NCBI GenBank assembly: GCA_011032825.1
Contig: JAADJZ010000018.1
Span: 1 to 64,000 of the forward strand
Direction of reading: 5' to 3'
Origin: Massariosphaeria phaeospora
Taxonomy: Eukaryota > Ascomycota > Dothideomycetes > Pleosporales
Length of the DNA stretch: 64,000 nt
In this document: positions 52,989-64,000 of the stretch, piece after piece
Position numbering within the stretch: the first letter of the stretch is position 1
How the letters are laid out: each line of letters begins with the position of its first letter
Notes under the pieces: model-generated
Seen by the model: only the letters and a program-made list of their open reading frames with translations
What the model was told of the DNA's origin: nothing
The model's database searches: none
Translations under genes and position numbers: made by a program

Positions 52989-55900
52989 TCAGCTCGTTAT
53001 CTTTACCTGGCAGGTCTTCGCAACAAGCTGCCCAATGGTCACAATAGACTTTCCACTCATCAGCTCAAACACGGGCACATCCGCCGCAAACTCCTTGTTC
53101 ATCCAGTTCCTCAGCTCCACGGCCACAAGCGAGTCTACGCCATACAAATGCAACGGCCGATCCGCATCCACCTCCTCTGCTTTGATCATCAGCCCGCGCG
53201 CCAGCTTCTGCACAACTGATTCGACCACGACGGAAACCATCTCTTCGACTGTTTTCGCTTGACGAAACAGTACTGCTGCATTTAGGCTGTGTTCAGGACC
53301 AGTTGTACTGGAAGCGGCGCGGGCTTTACTGAAGTAGGCAAACAGTGAGCGATCTAGGTGTTCGAGTGGCAAGGCGCCGTCTCGATCCGTAAGCTCGGCC
53401 GGAGGAACAATCCCCATGGTAATCTGGTCCTTGGCCGTGGAACTGGATGAGTAGTAGTCGGGAGCAAAAATGATGTCCAAGAGCCCCAGGAATTCTTCTT
53501 CCTCTATTGCGGTCAAGCCAGCGTATTTCTCGAAGTTCTTCTGCAGATCTTCGTTCTCGGCGACTATACCGACAGTCCGCATGAGACCGAGATCGATGGA
53601 TGTGGAGTTTTGGTTATGCTTCATGCGAAATTGAGCGAGAGTGTCTTGAAACGTGCAACCTGCGGCGTAATTGGCCTGGCTAACGTTTCCCAGAATTCCC
53701 GATGCAGACGAGAGCAGGACGAAGAAGTCTAGTCCTTTAGGAAGGAGGGTGTGCAAATTCCATGATGTTTGGACCTTGGAACGGATAGTTGTATTCCATT
53801 GGGCCCGGGTCATGTTGTCGAAGACCGAGTCTTGGAGAACCATAGCTGCGTTGATGCAGCCTCGGATTGGACCCATTGTTTGTGCGCAGTCGGAGAGTAT
53901 GCGCTGGATCGAGCTTGCGGAAGATAAGTCGCACTTGGGCGTAAGTATGTTTACACCCAGCGCAGAAATCTCGCTGACTACCTGGATGGCTCCGTCGGAG
54001 GTTGCACCGGACCTTGATGGGACGATCAACTGCCTTGCGCCTCTAGAGGCCATCCAACGCAGGATAGAGCGGCCAACACCCCCTAATCCTGCAGCGACGA
54101 GATATACAGCGTTACTATCGAATTTCCAAGTTTTCCGCTGGATAAGATGTTTCTATCCCATATTAGTCCAAAAGATCTCTGTAGTCAAGTCTCACCCGAG
54201 TACGCTTAGAATGCTTACCTGAACTGTGTTCTCGGCCTCGACGGTAACAACGACCCGTCCCGTATTCTGCCCACTTTGAATAAAGCGAAACGCGTCCTGG
54301 ATATTAGATACCGAGTAGGTGTGGCACGGCACTGGACAATGTAGCGTCCCGCCTTGTACTAGCTCAAGACTCGTCCGAAACAGCCTCCTCATCAGGTCCA
54401 ACTTCTGATAGTGCAGGTGGCGAAGATCAACTGCGAAGAAAGAGACATTGTTCTTGAAAGCCGCCATGGGCAACGGCGCATTCGCGTAAATGTCTGCCTT
54501 CCCGATCTCCACGAATCGGCCGCACGGCGCTATACAGTCCCACGATGCGCGCAGGCCTTCGCCTACTATCGAGTTTAGCACAACATCCACTCCGTAGCCG
54601 TTCGTCATGCGCATGACGCCTTTAGCGAAGCTGAGATCGCGGCTATAGAAGATATGGGAGGCAGGGATATCGTACTCATCCTTGAGAAGCTGCTTCTTAT
54701 GGCCATACCCCACTGTTGCAAAGATCTCTGCTCCAACCATCTTGGCGATCTGAATAGCCAACTGCCCTGTTCCACCAGCCGCTGAATGGATAAGAATCTT
54801 GTCGTCCTTTGTCAGGCGAGCAACGTCAATGAGCGAGTACCACGCCGTCAGCGCCGGGTTGATGACACCACACGCCGCCTCCATGGAAAGCGTGTCCGGT
54901 ATTTTCAGCACATCTGACTCCTCGCGGTAAACATACGTTTTCATGGCCCCGAAGAATGACGTGCAGACGCGGTCGCCAGCTTCCAGCCCAGTAACCCCCT
55001 CGCCAACTCTCTTTACTATACCTGCGCAATCTGTGCCGAATTCGTTTTCATCCAGCCGGCCCAGTGCAACAAACACGTCACGGAAGCCGACCGGCCAAGC
55101 CCGGTTCTCGATCTCGACTTCGGTCGCGCCAAGCGTGGTCCGCGTATCGTCGTCTTCGATGAATCGCAGCGTGTCGAGCGTGCCTCGCGTTCCGATCTGG
55201 AGTTTGACGGGAGGGCCCGGCAGCCAGGGTTGCTGTCGAGTGTGGGGATGAATTGACGCGTTCAGATCCTTATTGGCCTCCTCTTCGACTACGAGGCGAC
55301 GAGTTGAAATCCGCCCGTCGCGAACAATGTACTCGGCATCGGGCGATGCGGTCTCGAAGGCTGAACTGAAAACTTGCGTGATATGCTTCCAAAAGATGTG
55401 GATATTCGATGGGTCATCCTCGAGAGAAAGCGAGATGATGCGCTTGCTGTCATTCTCGGATCGTATTGTTCGCAGAAATCCATCTTTCAGGCCTGTATAC
55501 GGATACGAATGACCCGACACGCTGCACGCAGTTACCCAGAGTAGTTGTTTGGATTGCTGAACCCATTCTTGGACCAGTCTGAAGGTGTCGTCTGATGGAT
55601 CAGCCAGGATCGTACCTCCCAGGTCGGCGAGGAAGATTACGTGATCGGTCGGGCCTAGCTCAATTTCCGCTAGTTGACACAGTGTTACAAGCACGAGTTG
55701 ATAGCCTGGGGAGTTGATACCCTGGCTCACTAGATCCGATCCCAAGCTTTTCTGCGCCTCGTCTTCATTGACAACCACTACGATCCTCGAGGATGCAACA
55801 GCTGTATGCGACGGTGTGTCTGCCGTGGAGATGATGATGCTCACTTGGTGCGCCCTATCATCCTTATAATCTCTGATGACCATGTCGTTGCCCGAGAACC

Positions 55901-58900
55901 CAGTTTCTTTCAATAAAACTTCCCAATCAGACTCGGTCATTGTCGGACACCACTTGCGCGATTCCTCCTCGCCACACCACCAGCCTGGCAAGATACCGAA
56001 TCCGAACCCCATAAGGAAGCAGTCTGGGGCAGTAATCTCCAAGATCACTAACTTGCCGCCCGGTTTCAGGGCACGCCGTAGGTTGCGTAGCGTACTAGTC
56101 AGATTCTTAGTGGCGTGTAGCACGCTGCCGGCGAGCACCATATCATATGTACCCGGCTCGATCGTGCTACTCTCCTCCTGGTCCAGGTCAAGGAGCTTGA
56201 AGCTCATTCGGTCGGTCTCATTACCAAACCGATGCCGCGCCTCGTCGAAGTAGGCTGATGACACATCTGTATAGACGTATTCCGAGACAGCAGTGCCTCC
56301 AGTACGTTCCTCGATCTGACGTAGAATAGCCAAAACTTGATTCGTCATCCCGCCAGTACCAGCACCAACTTCAAGGATTCGTTGGTCAGGTATCTGGTGC
56401 ATCGCCAGCTCCAGATACGAACGCAGCTTGTGGTTACATGTGCGTGTGAAAAAGTCGTCATAGAAATCCTGGGCTACTGGCGTTGAGAAGAGGAGATCAA
56501 GCGCATCTGTCTCGCCCTGAACTATAGAAGTGATCGCTTGCGCGATGTCGATGAAGATCCGCCAGGAAGGCCGGGCCAGCCGTAGTCGTGCGAATGTCTC
56601 GTCGGTATCTTCAGCCAGTATTCCATTTGTAGGTCGACCTGGTCTCGTGAATAGTTGCCTCTGGATCCATGACACAAAGTGTCGAAGATGTGCCGGCGTC
56701 TCAGGAGCCGTCGCTAAAGATTGGAGCTGAGTCAGCTTGTTCTCGAGACTCATTCGTATAGTATCTTCTAGCTCTACGCAAAACTCGCTGGCAAAAGTTT
56801 CATCGTCCGAGTACTCATCAGCGGCGCAGTATTCAGAAAGCTGCTGAGCGGACAGTAGGGACAGTTGCGGTTTCCAGTCAATACTATGCAGTAGCCGTTT
56901 CTGGTCGCCTTCTGTTTGACCCTTGTGGGCAACGGCTGACATGCCAGCCTCTTTCGCATGGCAAAGCAATGTGCCATCATCTGCTAAAGCTGCGAAAGAT
57001 GACTCGAAACCAGTCATTGTTTGGTTCAACTTCGATTGCGATCTCACTCGGATCATGCGGGTTTCCGGATACTGCCACCCTGTTGCCGATATCCAGGTCT
57101 CGCGCAAACGACTCGGAATGAACGTTGCAAGTCCCTTCTTCGTCATTCCCCCAGAAGGCGCAACACAGCATATCTGAAGGCAGTTGTCAAGCACGGTCGG
57201 ATGAACGACGCCCTCATAAAGCTCTGTCGGGTTCTTGATGCGCGCCACAGACAACTCCCGTCCATCCCACGAGATGTCTTCCGTGAGCCTGAATGACTCA
57301 CCATGGCAGAGGCCCTGATTGTGAAGCCATTTGTAGAAATTCTGCATGGTGACCGGAGTAGTGCAGGAGCGAGTCGCATCGTCGTAGCTGCTCGAGAATG
57401 CCTGCTCGACAGCGCGTGCTTCGAATCCCGCATCGACCTCTGTAGCGGTCTCGCTGCTGAGTTGGGCGTGAATGACCGCCTTGAAGCACTCCGTCCAGTC
57501 GCCGCCATCGTCTACAGAGAAGATTTTGACTTCGAAGCGCAGAGATGTACGCTCATACGCGTTGTTTAGCGGACGCAATTGCGTCGTAATCTCAGTCTTC
57601 TTATCTTCCTGCATAGAAATCGGCCGCATGAAGGTGGCTTCTTTGATCAGGAACCCAGAAATTGTCTGGTGTTCTTGCGCCATCTGCTTCACCGCCTCAA
57701 TGGCTATAACAACGATCCCCGCTGCCGGTAAGACAATAAGTCCATCGATGACGTGGTCTGCAAACCATGGCGTTTCCTTAATACTGAGATTCTTGCGCCA
57801 TCGTGGTTCCAGGGGGTTCCAGTCCGCTGAGCGTATCCCGAGCACGTTTCGTGGAGCAGGGCCACGGAGGCGCCAGTCGCGGCTTAATCGGCTTTCATAC
57901 CAGTATTGCCGGGAGTGGTCGAAGGGATATTGGGGTGTGTCTGCCAACGCTGAGGGAGCGCTTGCAGTTACAGCGTCCTGATTTACTGCGGTGATGGAGA
58001 CTGGGTGGCCGTGGGTGAAAAGGCGGCCAGCAGCCCCCATGATCGTTTTCAGGGGCGACGAGTGTTTCGACATGACGAACATATATCTGGATTCCTTGTT
58101 GGAGGACATCTGACTCAATGTATCGAGCACGGGCCGACGTAGAGCACCATGGGGACCAATCTCGACGTAGTCGGAGATTTCTTTGACCCCGTCCAGCTTG
58201 GGAGCTGCCTGCTTGAGATATTGCAGTGCGTCGACGAACCTAACCGGCGATACCGAGTTATCGACCCAATACTGGCCTGTAGCAAGTTCAGCCGAGGTGA
58301 CCTTTTGTCCAGTCACTGTCGACACCATCACCGTCGCGTTGCCTCCCGGTACCGCAGACTCGAGTATGCCCAAGGACGCCAGATATTCGTCCGCGATCTG
58401 TTGCATGACGGGAGTGTGATACGCCATTCCCGTCTTCAGCTTCTGTGCAAACACCCCATCGTCGTCGAGGTGGCGTTTTAGATCATCGAGATCGACTTCT
58501 AGTCCAGCAAGAGTAATGTTCGTAGGGCTATTAACACATGCAATGTGTATATCGGCACCTGGAAGAATCTTGTCCAAATAAGGACGAGCGTTCCCTTCCT
58601 GAAGATTCACCGACATCATAGCTCCTGCCGCATTGCTTGCCATTAAGGCGCCACTCAATCTACCCCGGTGATACGAAACCTTGCAGGCGGACTCCAACGT
58701 CAGGGCACCGATGGCATACGCAGCTGCGATCTCGCCGGAAGAATGACCGACAACGGCCACAGGAGAAATATTGAAGCTCTTGAGTAACTCGATAAGAGCG
58801 AGCTGAAGCGCAGTGCAGATAGGTTGACTATGTTGCGGTAGGTCAATACCCTCTGCGCTTTCGAGTTTGTCTGGGACGCCAAATTAGCCAAGTCTTGCAA

Positions 58901-61171
58901 CAAGGAGAGCTTAGAATGGCTTACCGAATAACGACCAATCGGCCCCTAATGCCTGGAAGACTTCATTTGTTTTGCTGAGAACCGATTTGAAAACGGGATA
59001 CCGTATCAAATCCAACCCCATATTTGCGTATTGCGCTCCTTGACCGGTGAACACAAAACAGAGATGCGTTTCTAGAGACGAACGCACGCAGTCTGAGTTT
59101 AGCAGACCGATATCTTCTGACGACAGACTTGCGTTGCCTACAGTGAATGCTCTCAAGGTCATCCTGCTTCGGCGCTTAGCGAGGGTATAGGCTAGATCCT
59201 GTAGTCTCTTTGGCGATTGTTTGATGCTATCATTGTAGTACCTGCCGTATTGCTGAAGAATTCGCTTCAATGTTGTCTCATCACGCGCGGAGTACACGAG
59301 GAGTTGATTTTCGCAATCTGCTACTGGAGAGGCTGTAGAATTTGTATCTCTTGTCGCTAGAATCTCTGTTTCTGAGACGAGACTGTCATTTCTTGCAGTC
59401 TTCTGATCTATGAGGTTAGTAGGCTTGTCGGCGATTTCATGGAAGCCTTCTGTGAAGCCATTAGTGTTCTGGGTTTCAGGAGCACTTCCGTTAGTCAATC
59501 TATGTCCAGTGGGCTCAGGTGTCTCGAGGGAGTGGAGACCTCTCTTCAGATTGAGGGCCTCCAGCGTATGATACGCATCGTCGAGAATAACATGGGCATT
59601 ACTTCCGCCAAATCCGAAAGAATTAACCGAAATCCGGCGGAGACCCGCACAGGGCCATTTAACACAAGACGCAAGAACCTAGAAATTCATCAGATATATT
59701 GTCCAATGGATGATAGACAAGCGTACCTGGATGTTGTTTCGCTCGGCGTTGAGCTTTGGATTCACCTTCTCAAATAAGGCGTTTGGCGGAATGATACCTT
59801 TCTCGAGTATCAAGATGGATTTGAGGATGCCTGCTACGCCACTTCCACCTTCTAGGTGGCCCACATTTGACTTTACAGAGCCCCTAACTTGATTTTAGCG
59901 AGTAACTTCTGAGCCGTGATAGAAATCCGTACACAAAGAGCGGTTCTTTACGGGAGCGAGAGGATCGAAAAATGGAGCCGATCGCTTTGATTTCAATCGA
60001 ATCTCCAACCTGCGTTCCGGTTCCTAGTAAAGTGAGCCCGTGAAGCGTTCAAACTAGAACGCTACTTACCGTGACCCTCCACGTAACGCGTTGTCTCGAA
60101 GCCGAGATTGCAACTGCGGTACACGTCTCGAATCAGGGCTTCTTGGGAGCTAGCGCTTGGCTGAGTGAGCCCTGGTGTACGACCATCTTGATTCGATCCA
60201 GCCCCTGGGATAACAGCGCGTATGTTATCCCCAGCACTGATTGCACTAGACAGCGTTTTGAGGACGAGGACGATTATACCCTCTCCCCTACTATACCCGT
60301 TTGCGCGGTGGTCATAGCTCCAGCAGATACCATCCGGAGAAAGCATGTTTAGATTTGCCAGATACAGAGAGAGCTCGGGACTGAGCAGTAAATTGGACCC
60401 TGTGACCAGTGCCTGTTCAATTATTAGCTGTTGAAGCTGTGCTGCCTCAATTCATGTTTGGATCACCGTACCATCGAGCTCTGCCCACATCGCAGCGACT
60501 GGCATGCCAAATCTATTCCCACCATACTCGACGAACACGCAGTATTGATTTGAACACTGGGACCTTGGAGATCAAAACACCAACTTATTCTGTTAGCCAT
60601 AATCGAGATTGACACACCGGTGCCGGTATGCAGCAGCGCCTCATCCGGGTCCTTGGACACCATCCTGTGGTATTCGCTCTCCATGGACCCTGCATAGACG
60701 GCTGTCTGGGTTCCCGCAACGTCTTCGATCGGAATGCCCGCTGCGTATTGTAAGCCATCTGAATATGAGACGTTCAGTTGATCCAGCCTTAGCGTGCATA
60801 CCATTTTCCAGCGCGTGGAACGTCGTCTCAAGCAGCATCCGCTGCTGGGGATCAATGGCTATAGCCTCATTCTTGGAAATGGAAAAGAAGGGCGCGTCGA
60901 AGGCAGTAAAGTCCCCATCGAGGAAGTGTGCCCCCTTTGCCGGCATCTGATAGTCATATTAGCTGCGAGTAGGTCGCAGAACACAACAATGAAGGTTTAC
61001 CGTGTTGAGTCTATCTACATCCGACTCGTAGAATGCGTCGATATTTGCCCTCGACTTCGGCCAACTGGTCATCACGCTCTTGCCTTGCTCAAGTATGTCC
61101 CATAGACTGGAATCGTCTTCTGCCCCTTGCGGGAGCTTAAAGGCCAGTCCAATGATCGCTATTGGTTCCAT
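52989..61171 (-). CDS. Highly reducing polyketide synthase, KS-AT-DH-cMT-ER-KR-ACP
   Basis: Nine exons (61001-61171, 60802-60946, 60472-60758, 60070-60412, 59933-60023, 59727-59883, 58925-59678, 54219-58870, 52989-54152), introns 43-66 bp, in frame throughout, give 2587 aa. KS: catalytic C180 in NTACSSS, H315, H355 (GHLEGGSG). AT: GHSSGE, nucleophile S693. DH: H1022 in [14 protein letters not shown]. c[14 protein letters not shown] at about 1478. ER: about 1870-2190 ([25 protein letters not shown]). [11 protein letters not shown] from about 2215. [16 protein letters not shown], attachment Ser2541. The protein stops about 45 residues later with no thioesterase, reductase or condensation domain, so a separate enzyme must release the chain. 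All catalytic residues I can check are present. Oddities: Asn replaces the usual Asp before TACSSS, and VEGHG replaces VEAHG. The intact domain set predicts a fully reduced, C-methylated chain; its length is unknown. Confidence 0.93.
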
Positions 61172-62094
61172 AATGAATGGCGGTGGGAGTATGAGGGAGT
61201 GTTAATCTTCGGTTCTACGGCAAGGACGCTTAAAGCATGAGTTTCTTCAAGTATACATATTCATAGAAATCCTTGTCAGGCTTATCGATAACTAGCTGAT
61301 CGAGGTATTCGGGTATTCTGCACCCTCAAAGAGATGGAGGTGCGGCTGATGCATGGGGGCTGGCGGGGCACGGGGCCGATCAGAGCGAACCATACCCACA
61401 GGATAGACATCTGATTTCTTGTCGACGGGTTCTTTTTCTTGGTTGCACACTTTCACCAGCCCGGAGATCCAGCCGGTTTCGTCTGTATTGGATGCATGTG
61501 TGGTTGTATCTGTTTCGGCCGCCGAACACACAGTTGTCACATGTAAGCTTTCTCCGGGGCACGCGAAGGACCCGTCTCGGCCTCTAAGGCGTACATAGTG
61601 CAGTCAGCAGCGGCGCATATACGACAAGGCAGAATGCCCAGAAGAAGCCAATCCGCTTGACATGGGCTTATCAACATAACCGCCGTGGCTGATTGTAGGA
61701 AGTGGGTACGGATGTATGGATCCAGATTCCCATTTTGATAACAGCTCGGTAGGTGGTAAACGGAACCAAGGAGTAAGCTGGCGTTAGCTGAAGACGGGTG
61801 GTGGAGAGAGAAGAGAAACAAAAGGGCGAGCGGGCAACCTTGATCGTGTCGGCTAGCGCCTTGGCGTTATATGACTAATTCCTCTAGCTCCGACCCCGCA
61901 CTCGGCTCTGTTTTTTCTTTTCCCCACAGTGTCTGTAGTCGGTGCCTGCCGATCTCCTGTTTGACACCATACGGTTCGTTCATGGTTATTGAAGAAGTCT
62001 AATGTATCTATGTATGTATCCGTTCCCCATTCGAAAGTTCGAATTCTAACTCTAGCCCATAGCATCTTCCGAAGGACCGCTTTCCACGTTCGTT
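61172..62094. other. Intergenic: PKS promoter and 3' flank of the oxoamine synthase gene
   Basis: 923 bp. Minus-strand open frames at 61292-61540, 61380-61562 and 61537-61821 contain a few cysteines but no zinc-cluster spacing or other domain, so no transcription factor is called. A TATA-like stretch (tatgtatac on the minus strand) lies near 61251-61260, about 85 bp upstream of the PKS start. Confidence 0.45.
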
Positions 62095-63662
62095 CTACAC
62101 CATCCCATACCCGGTCAGTCCCTCCTTTTTCATCCAAGCGTACACCTCCCTGGCTGCGCCGGTAGCTTTATGCTGACTCTTTCCCTCCTCAATATCCACA
62201 ACCTCCTGCACCCATACGAAAAGCTGTTGCACAAACCCCTCTACTTGCTCAACAGTGTTTTCCGCGTGAAACGTGACTCGAAGTCTGCTCTCACCGATAG
62301 GCACGACAGGATGCTTAACAGGGAGTACAAAGAAGGATGCAAATAGGAAATGGAACAACATCCAGTAGAGATAATTCTGCCGCGTCCACACCGTGACGAT
62401 ATGAGTTAGAAACGGACGTTCTTTCCAGCCGCTAGCCAGAGGCACTGCGAGAATGCCAGATTCCCGCGCTTTCGGCCAGAGAGGGTGCGAAGTCAGTGAT
62501 TCGAAAAAGGTCCGGGCTAGTTGTTGGATTCGCTCTTGGCCCTGGACGACATGTTAGATGGACAGCAAACATGGCCTCTGCCCTTGGTCTACTTGCCTCC
62601 CGTGCCTCGGGCGTACCCAGCAACTTATGACCCGCCCGAATCGCAGCTACAAATGGCAAGGAAGGCGATGCCGAGTAGATGCTCGCGCGTGCAAAATTGA
62701 CAAGTGCGGATTTGATGGTGTCGTTGCCGAGTATAATCCCTGATGTAGTCGCATCAGCTGCAGACCCAGTCACGAGAAAGTGTAATGTTCCTACCTCCGC
62801 ATGCGCCCATGGCCTTTGAGTAAGTATGCAGTCTCACCGCAATGTCTTTCTCCAAGCCGAGCTCGCATACCAGACCGGCACCATCTGGGCCAAAGAGCCC
62901 CGCGCTATGCGTCTCATCTACCACGAATTGAATATTTCCAAGTCCTTCTGAAAGTTCGTCCGCAATTTCTAAGAGTTCAAGCAGCGGGCACACATCGCCT
63001 TCCATGCTGTAAACAGACTCGACTGCTACAAGTATCGACCGCCTGCCTTGCTTGACCATTGGAGAAGACTCTAGAATCGAGCTCAACGTTCTGCGGAACG
63101 CCTTGGTATCATTGTGGTCGAATCCCGTTTTCTGAATCGCAAGGCTGCGCTCCATGCCCTCGTGCGTACTCGCATGCACTAGATTATCGTACACAATGAC
63201 ATCCCCAGGCCGCGGCAGTGCAGACCAAACCATGACATTTGCATCAAACGCCGAATTTACGATCAACCCGGCCTTTGTGCCATGCCATTCCGCAATCTCA
63301 CGCTCGACATCCTCGATATATGCGTAATTCCCCTCCATGACTCTTGAACCGCCAGCAGCGACGCTAAAGCCAGGGTGCGCGCCTAGTTCCGCGAGGAAGG
63401 CGGTGCGGATCAAGCCGGTCGTATTCCAGGAGAGGTAGTCATTGGAGCAGAAGTCGACGGCACGGCTGGTCTGCCAGTTGTTTTGCAGGATGGAGAAGAG
63501 GGATTGCGTGGCGCGGCGCGCATCGAGCGCTTCTTCCACGTTGCGGTAGAAGGCAGGGAGGTTTTTGGTTTGGGGGGACTGCGACTGGAGACGCTGGGCC
63601 TCGATTTGCTTCTTCAGGGGACCACTGGAGGAGCGAAGAGAGTTCGAGCTGCTATTGTCCAT
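62095..63662 (-). CDS. PLP-dependent alpha-oxoamine synthase (BioF/KBL/SPT-like)
   Basis: Three exons (62795-63662, 62597-62739, 62095-62541) with two 55-bp introns encode 485 aa. The second intron has a GC-AG donor (GAG|GCAAGT). Fold-type I PLP motifs: CSNDYLSW near 92; AAGGSRVMEGNYAYIEDVEREIAEW (split here as AAGGSRVMEGNY, then AYIEDVEREIAEW); VDETHSAGLFGPDGAG; and HTYSKAMGACGG with the Schiff-base lysine at K283. The family (AONS, KBL, ALAS, SPT) condenses an amino acid with an acyl thioester and loses CO2, giving an alpha-amino ketone. It is not the fumonisin-type long protein but nearer BioF in size. Beside a PKS that ends in ACP, it is the best candidate for the off-loading enzyme. The alternative, a biotin-pathway AONS, is less likely because no biotin genes are nearby. 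Confidence 0.88.
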
Positions 63663-64000
63663 AGTGAGATGGGAATAGGTGCTCAGACAGGAACGCTGCA
63701 GCAGACGACGTTGATGATAATGTCGATATTGGTACCTAAGGTAGAGTTGCTAACATCTGCAGGCGTGCCGCTGCTCGATTCCGGTCTCCGATAAGCGTCC
63801 AAGTGGAAGGCTTTCCTCGTGTAGATGCCACACCAGGAACGGAGAGAGTTGTTCGAATTATCAAACGAGGCTCCCGCACCCTGCAATACAATTAGCCCAA
63901 TAAGCTATATATAGCAGCTGAAACAAACTGGAAGGCCCAAACAAATCTAACTTTTCTTTCGCTGGCTCTCGGTACAGAGGTTACGCTGATGTATGCCTCC
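63663..64000. other. Upstream region of the oxoamine synthase, window end
   Basis: 338 bp. A palindromic TATA-like GCTATATATAGC lies at about 63904-63915, next to a CCAAT on the + strand (63898-63902), about 240 bp upstream of the minus-strand start. Nothing else is recognised; the locus may continue beyond the window. Confidence 0.4.

Noticed and set aside
61292..61821. Possible pathway transcription factor upstream of the PKS
   Set aside because: Cysteines are present but not in the CX2CX6C spacing of a Zn2Cys6 domain, and the frames are short and overlapping.
62095..63662. Primary biotin-synthesis AONS (BioF)
   Set aside because: Not excluded by the sequence alone, but no BioA, BioD or BioB-like gene is nearby and the gene sits next to a PKS lacking a release domain.

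Overview
This is a piece of a filamentous ascomycete (Pezizomycotina) nuclear genome, most likely Dothideomycetes, though the class is an inference. The signs are compact genes on both strands, short GT-AG introns (mostly 43-93 bp), ascomycete-type families (Crh glucanosyltransferase, Ies4, STAND-like protein, highly reducing polyketide synthase) and transposons altered by repeat-induced point mutation (RIP). I see no rRNA, tRNA, CRISPR array or bacterial feature.

Layout. 1-6760 is a transposon-rich block: the end of one pogo/Fot1-like DDE element (copy A), two strongly AT-enriched relatives (copy B direct, copy C inverted), a lone element end, and a palindromic MITE of about 456 bp whose right arm was split by copy C. 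One ordinary gene (1677-2618) sits inside the block. 7.2-12.5 kb holds a Crh-type GH16 wall enzyme, a hypothetical protein with a helix-turn-helix-like stretch, and a single-pass membrane protein. 13.5-21.2 kb holds an APH-like kinase gene and a broken paralogue, in opposite orientations around two hypothetical genes, possibly an old inverted duplication. 22-31 kb holds conserved hypotheticals, a secreted protein and a mitochondrial PP2C phosphatase. 32-35.4 kb is one five-exon gene with a STAND-protein N-terminal domain. 36.9-45.2 kb holds a RanBPM/Gid1 protein, the INO80 subunit Ies4 and a large membrane protein.

46.3-63.7 kb is a secondary-metabolite locus: a decayed MFS transporter, an FAD/NADPH monooxygenase, an O-methyltransferase, a highly reducing PKS of 2587 aa (KS-AT-DH-cMT-ER-KR-ACP, no release domain) and a PLP-dependent alpha-oxoamine synthase. 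By analogy with FUM1/FUM8 of fumonisin synthesis, the PKS would build a reduced, C-methylated chain, the oxoamine synthase would release it by condensation with an amino acid, and the monooxygenase and methyltransferase would tailor it. No transcription factor, P450 or intact transporter lies in the window; the locus may continue past position 64000. This is the most interesting system here.

Exon boundaries were derived by hand from splice signals, reading frame and family conservation. All multi-exon models given keep frame from start to stop.
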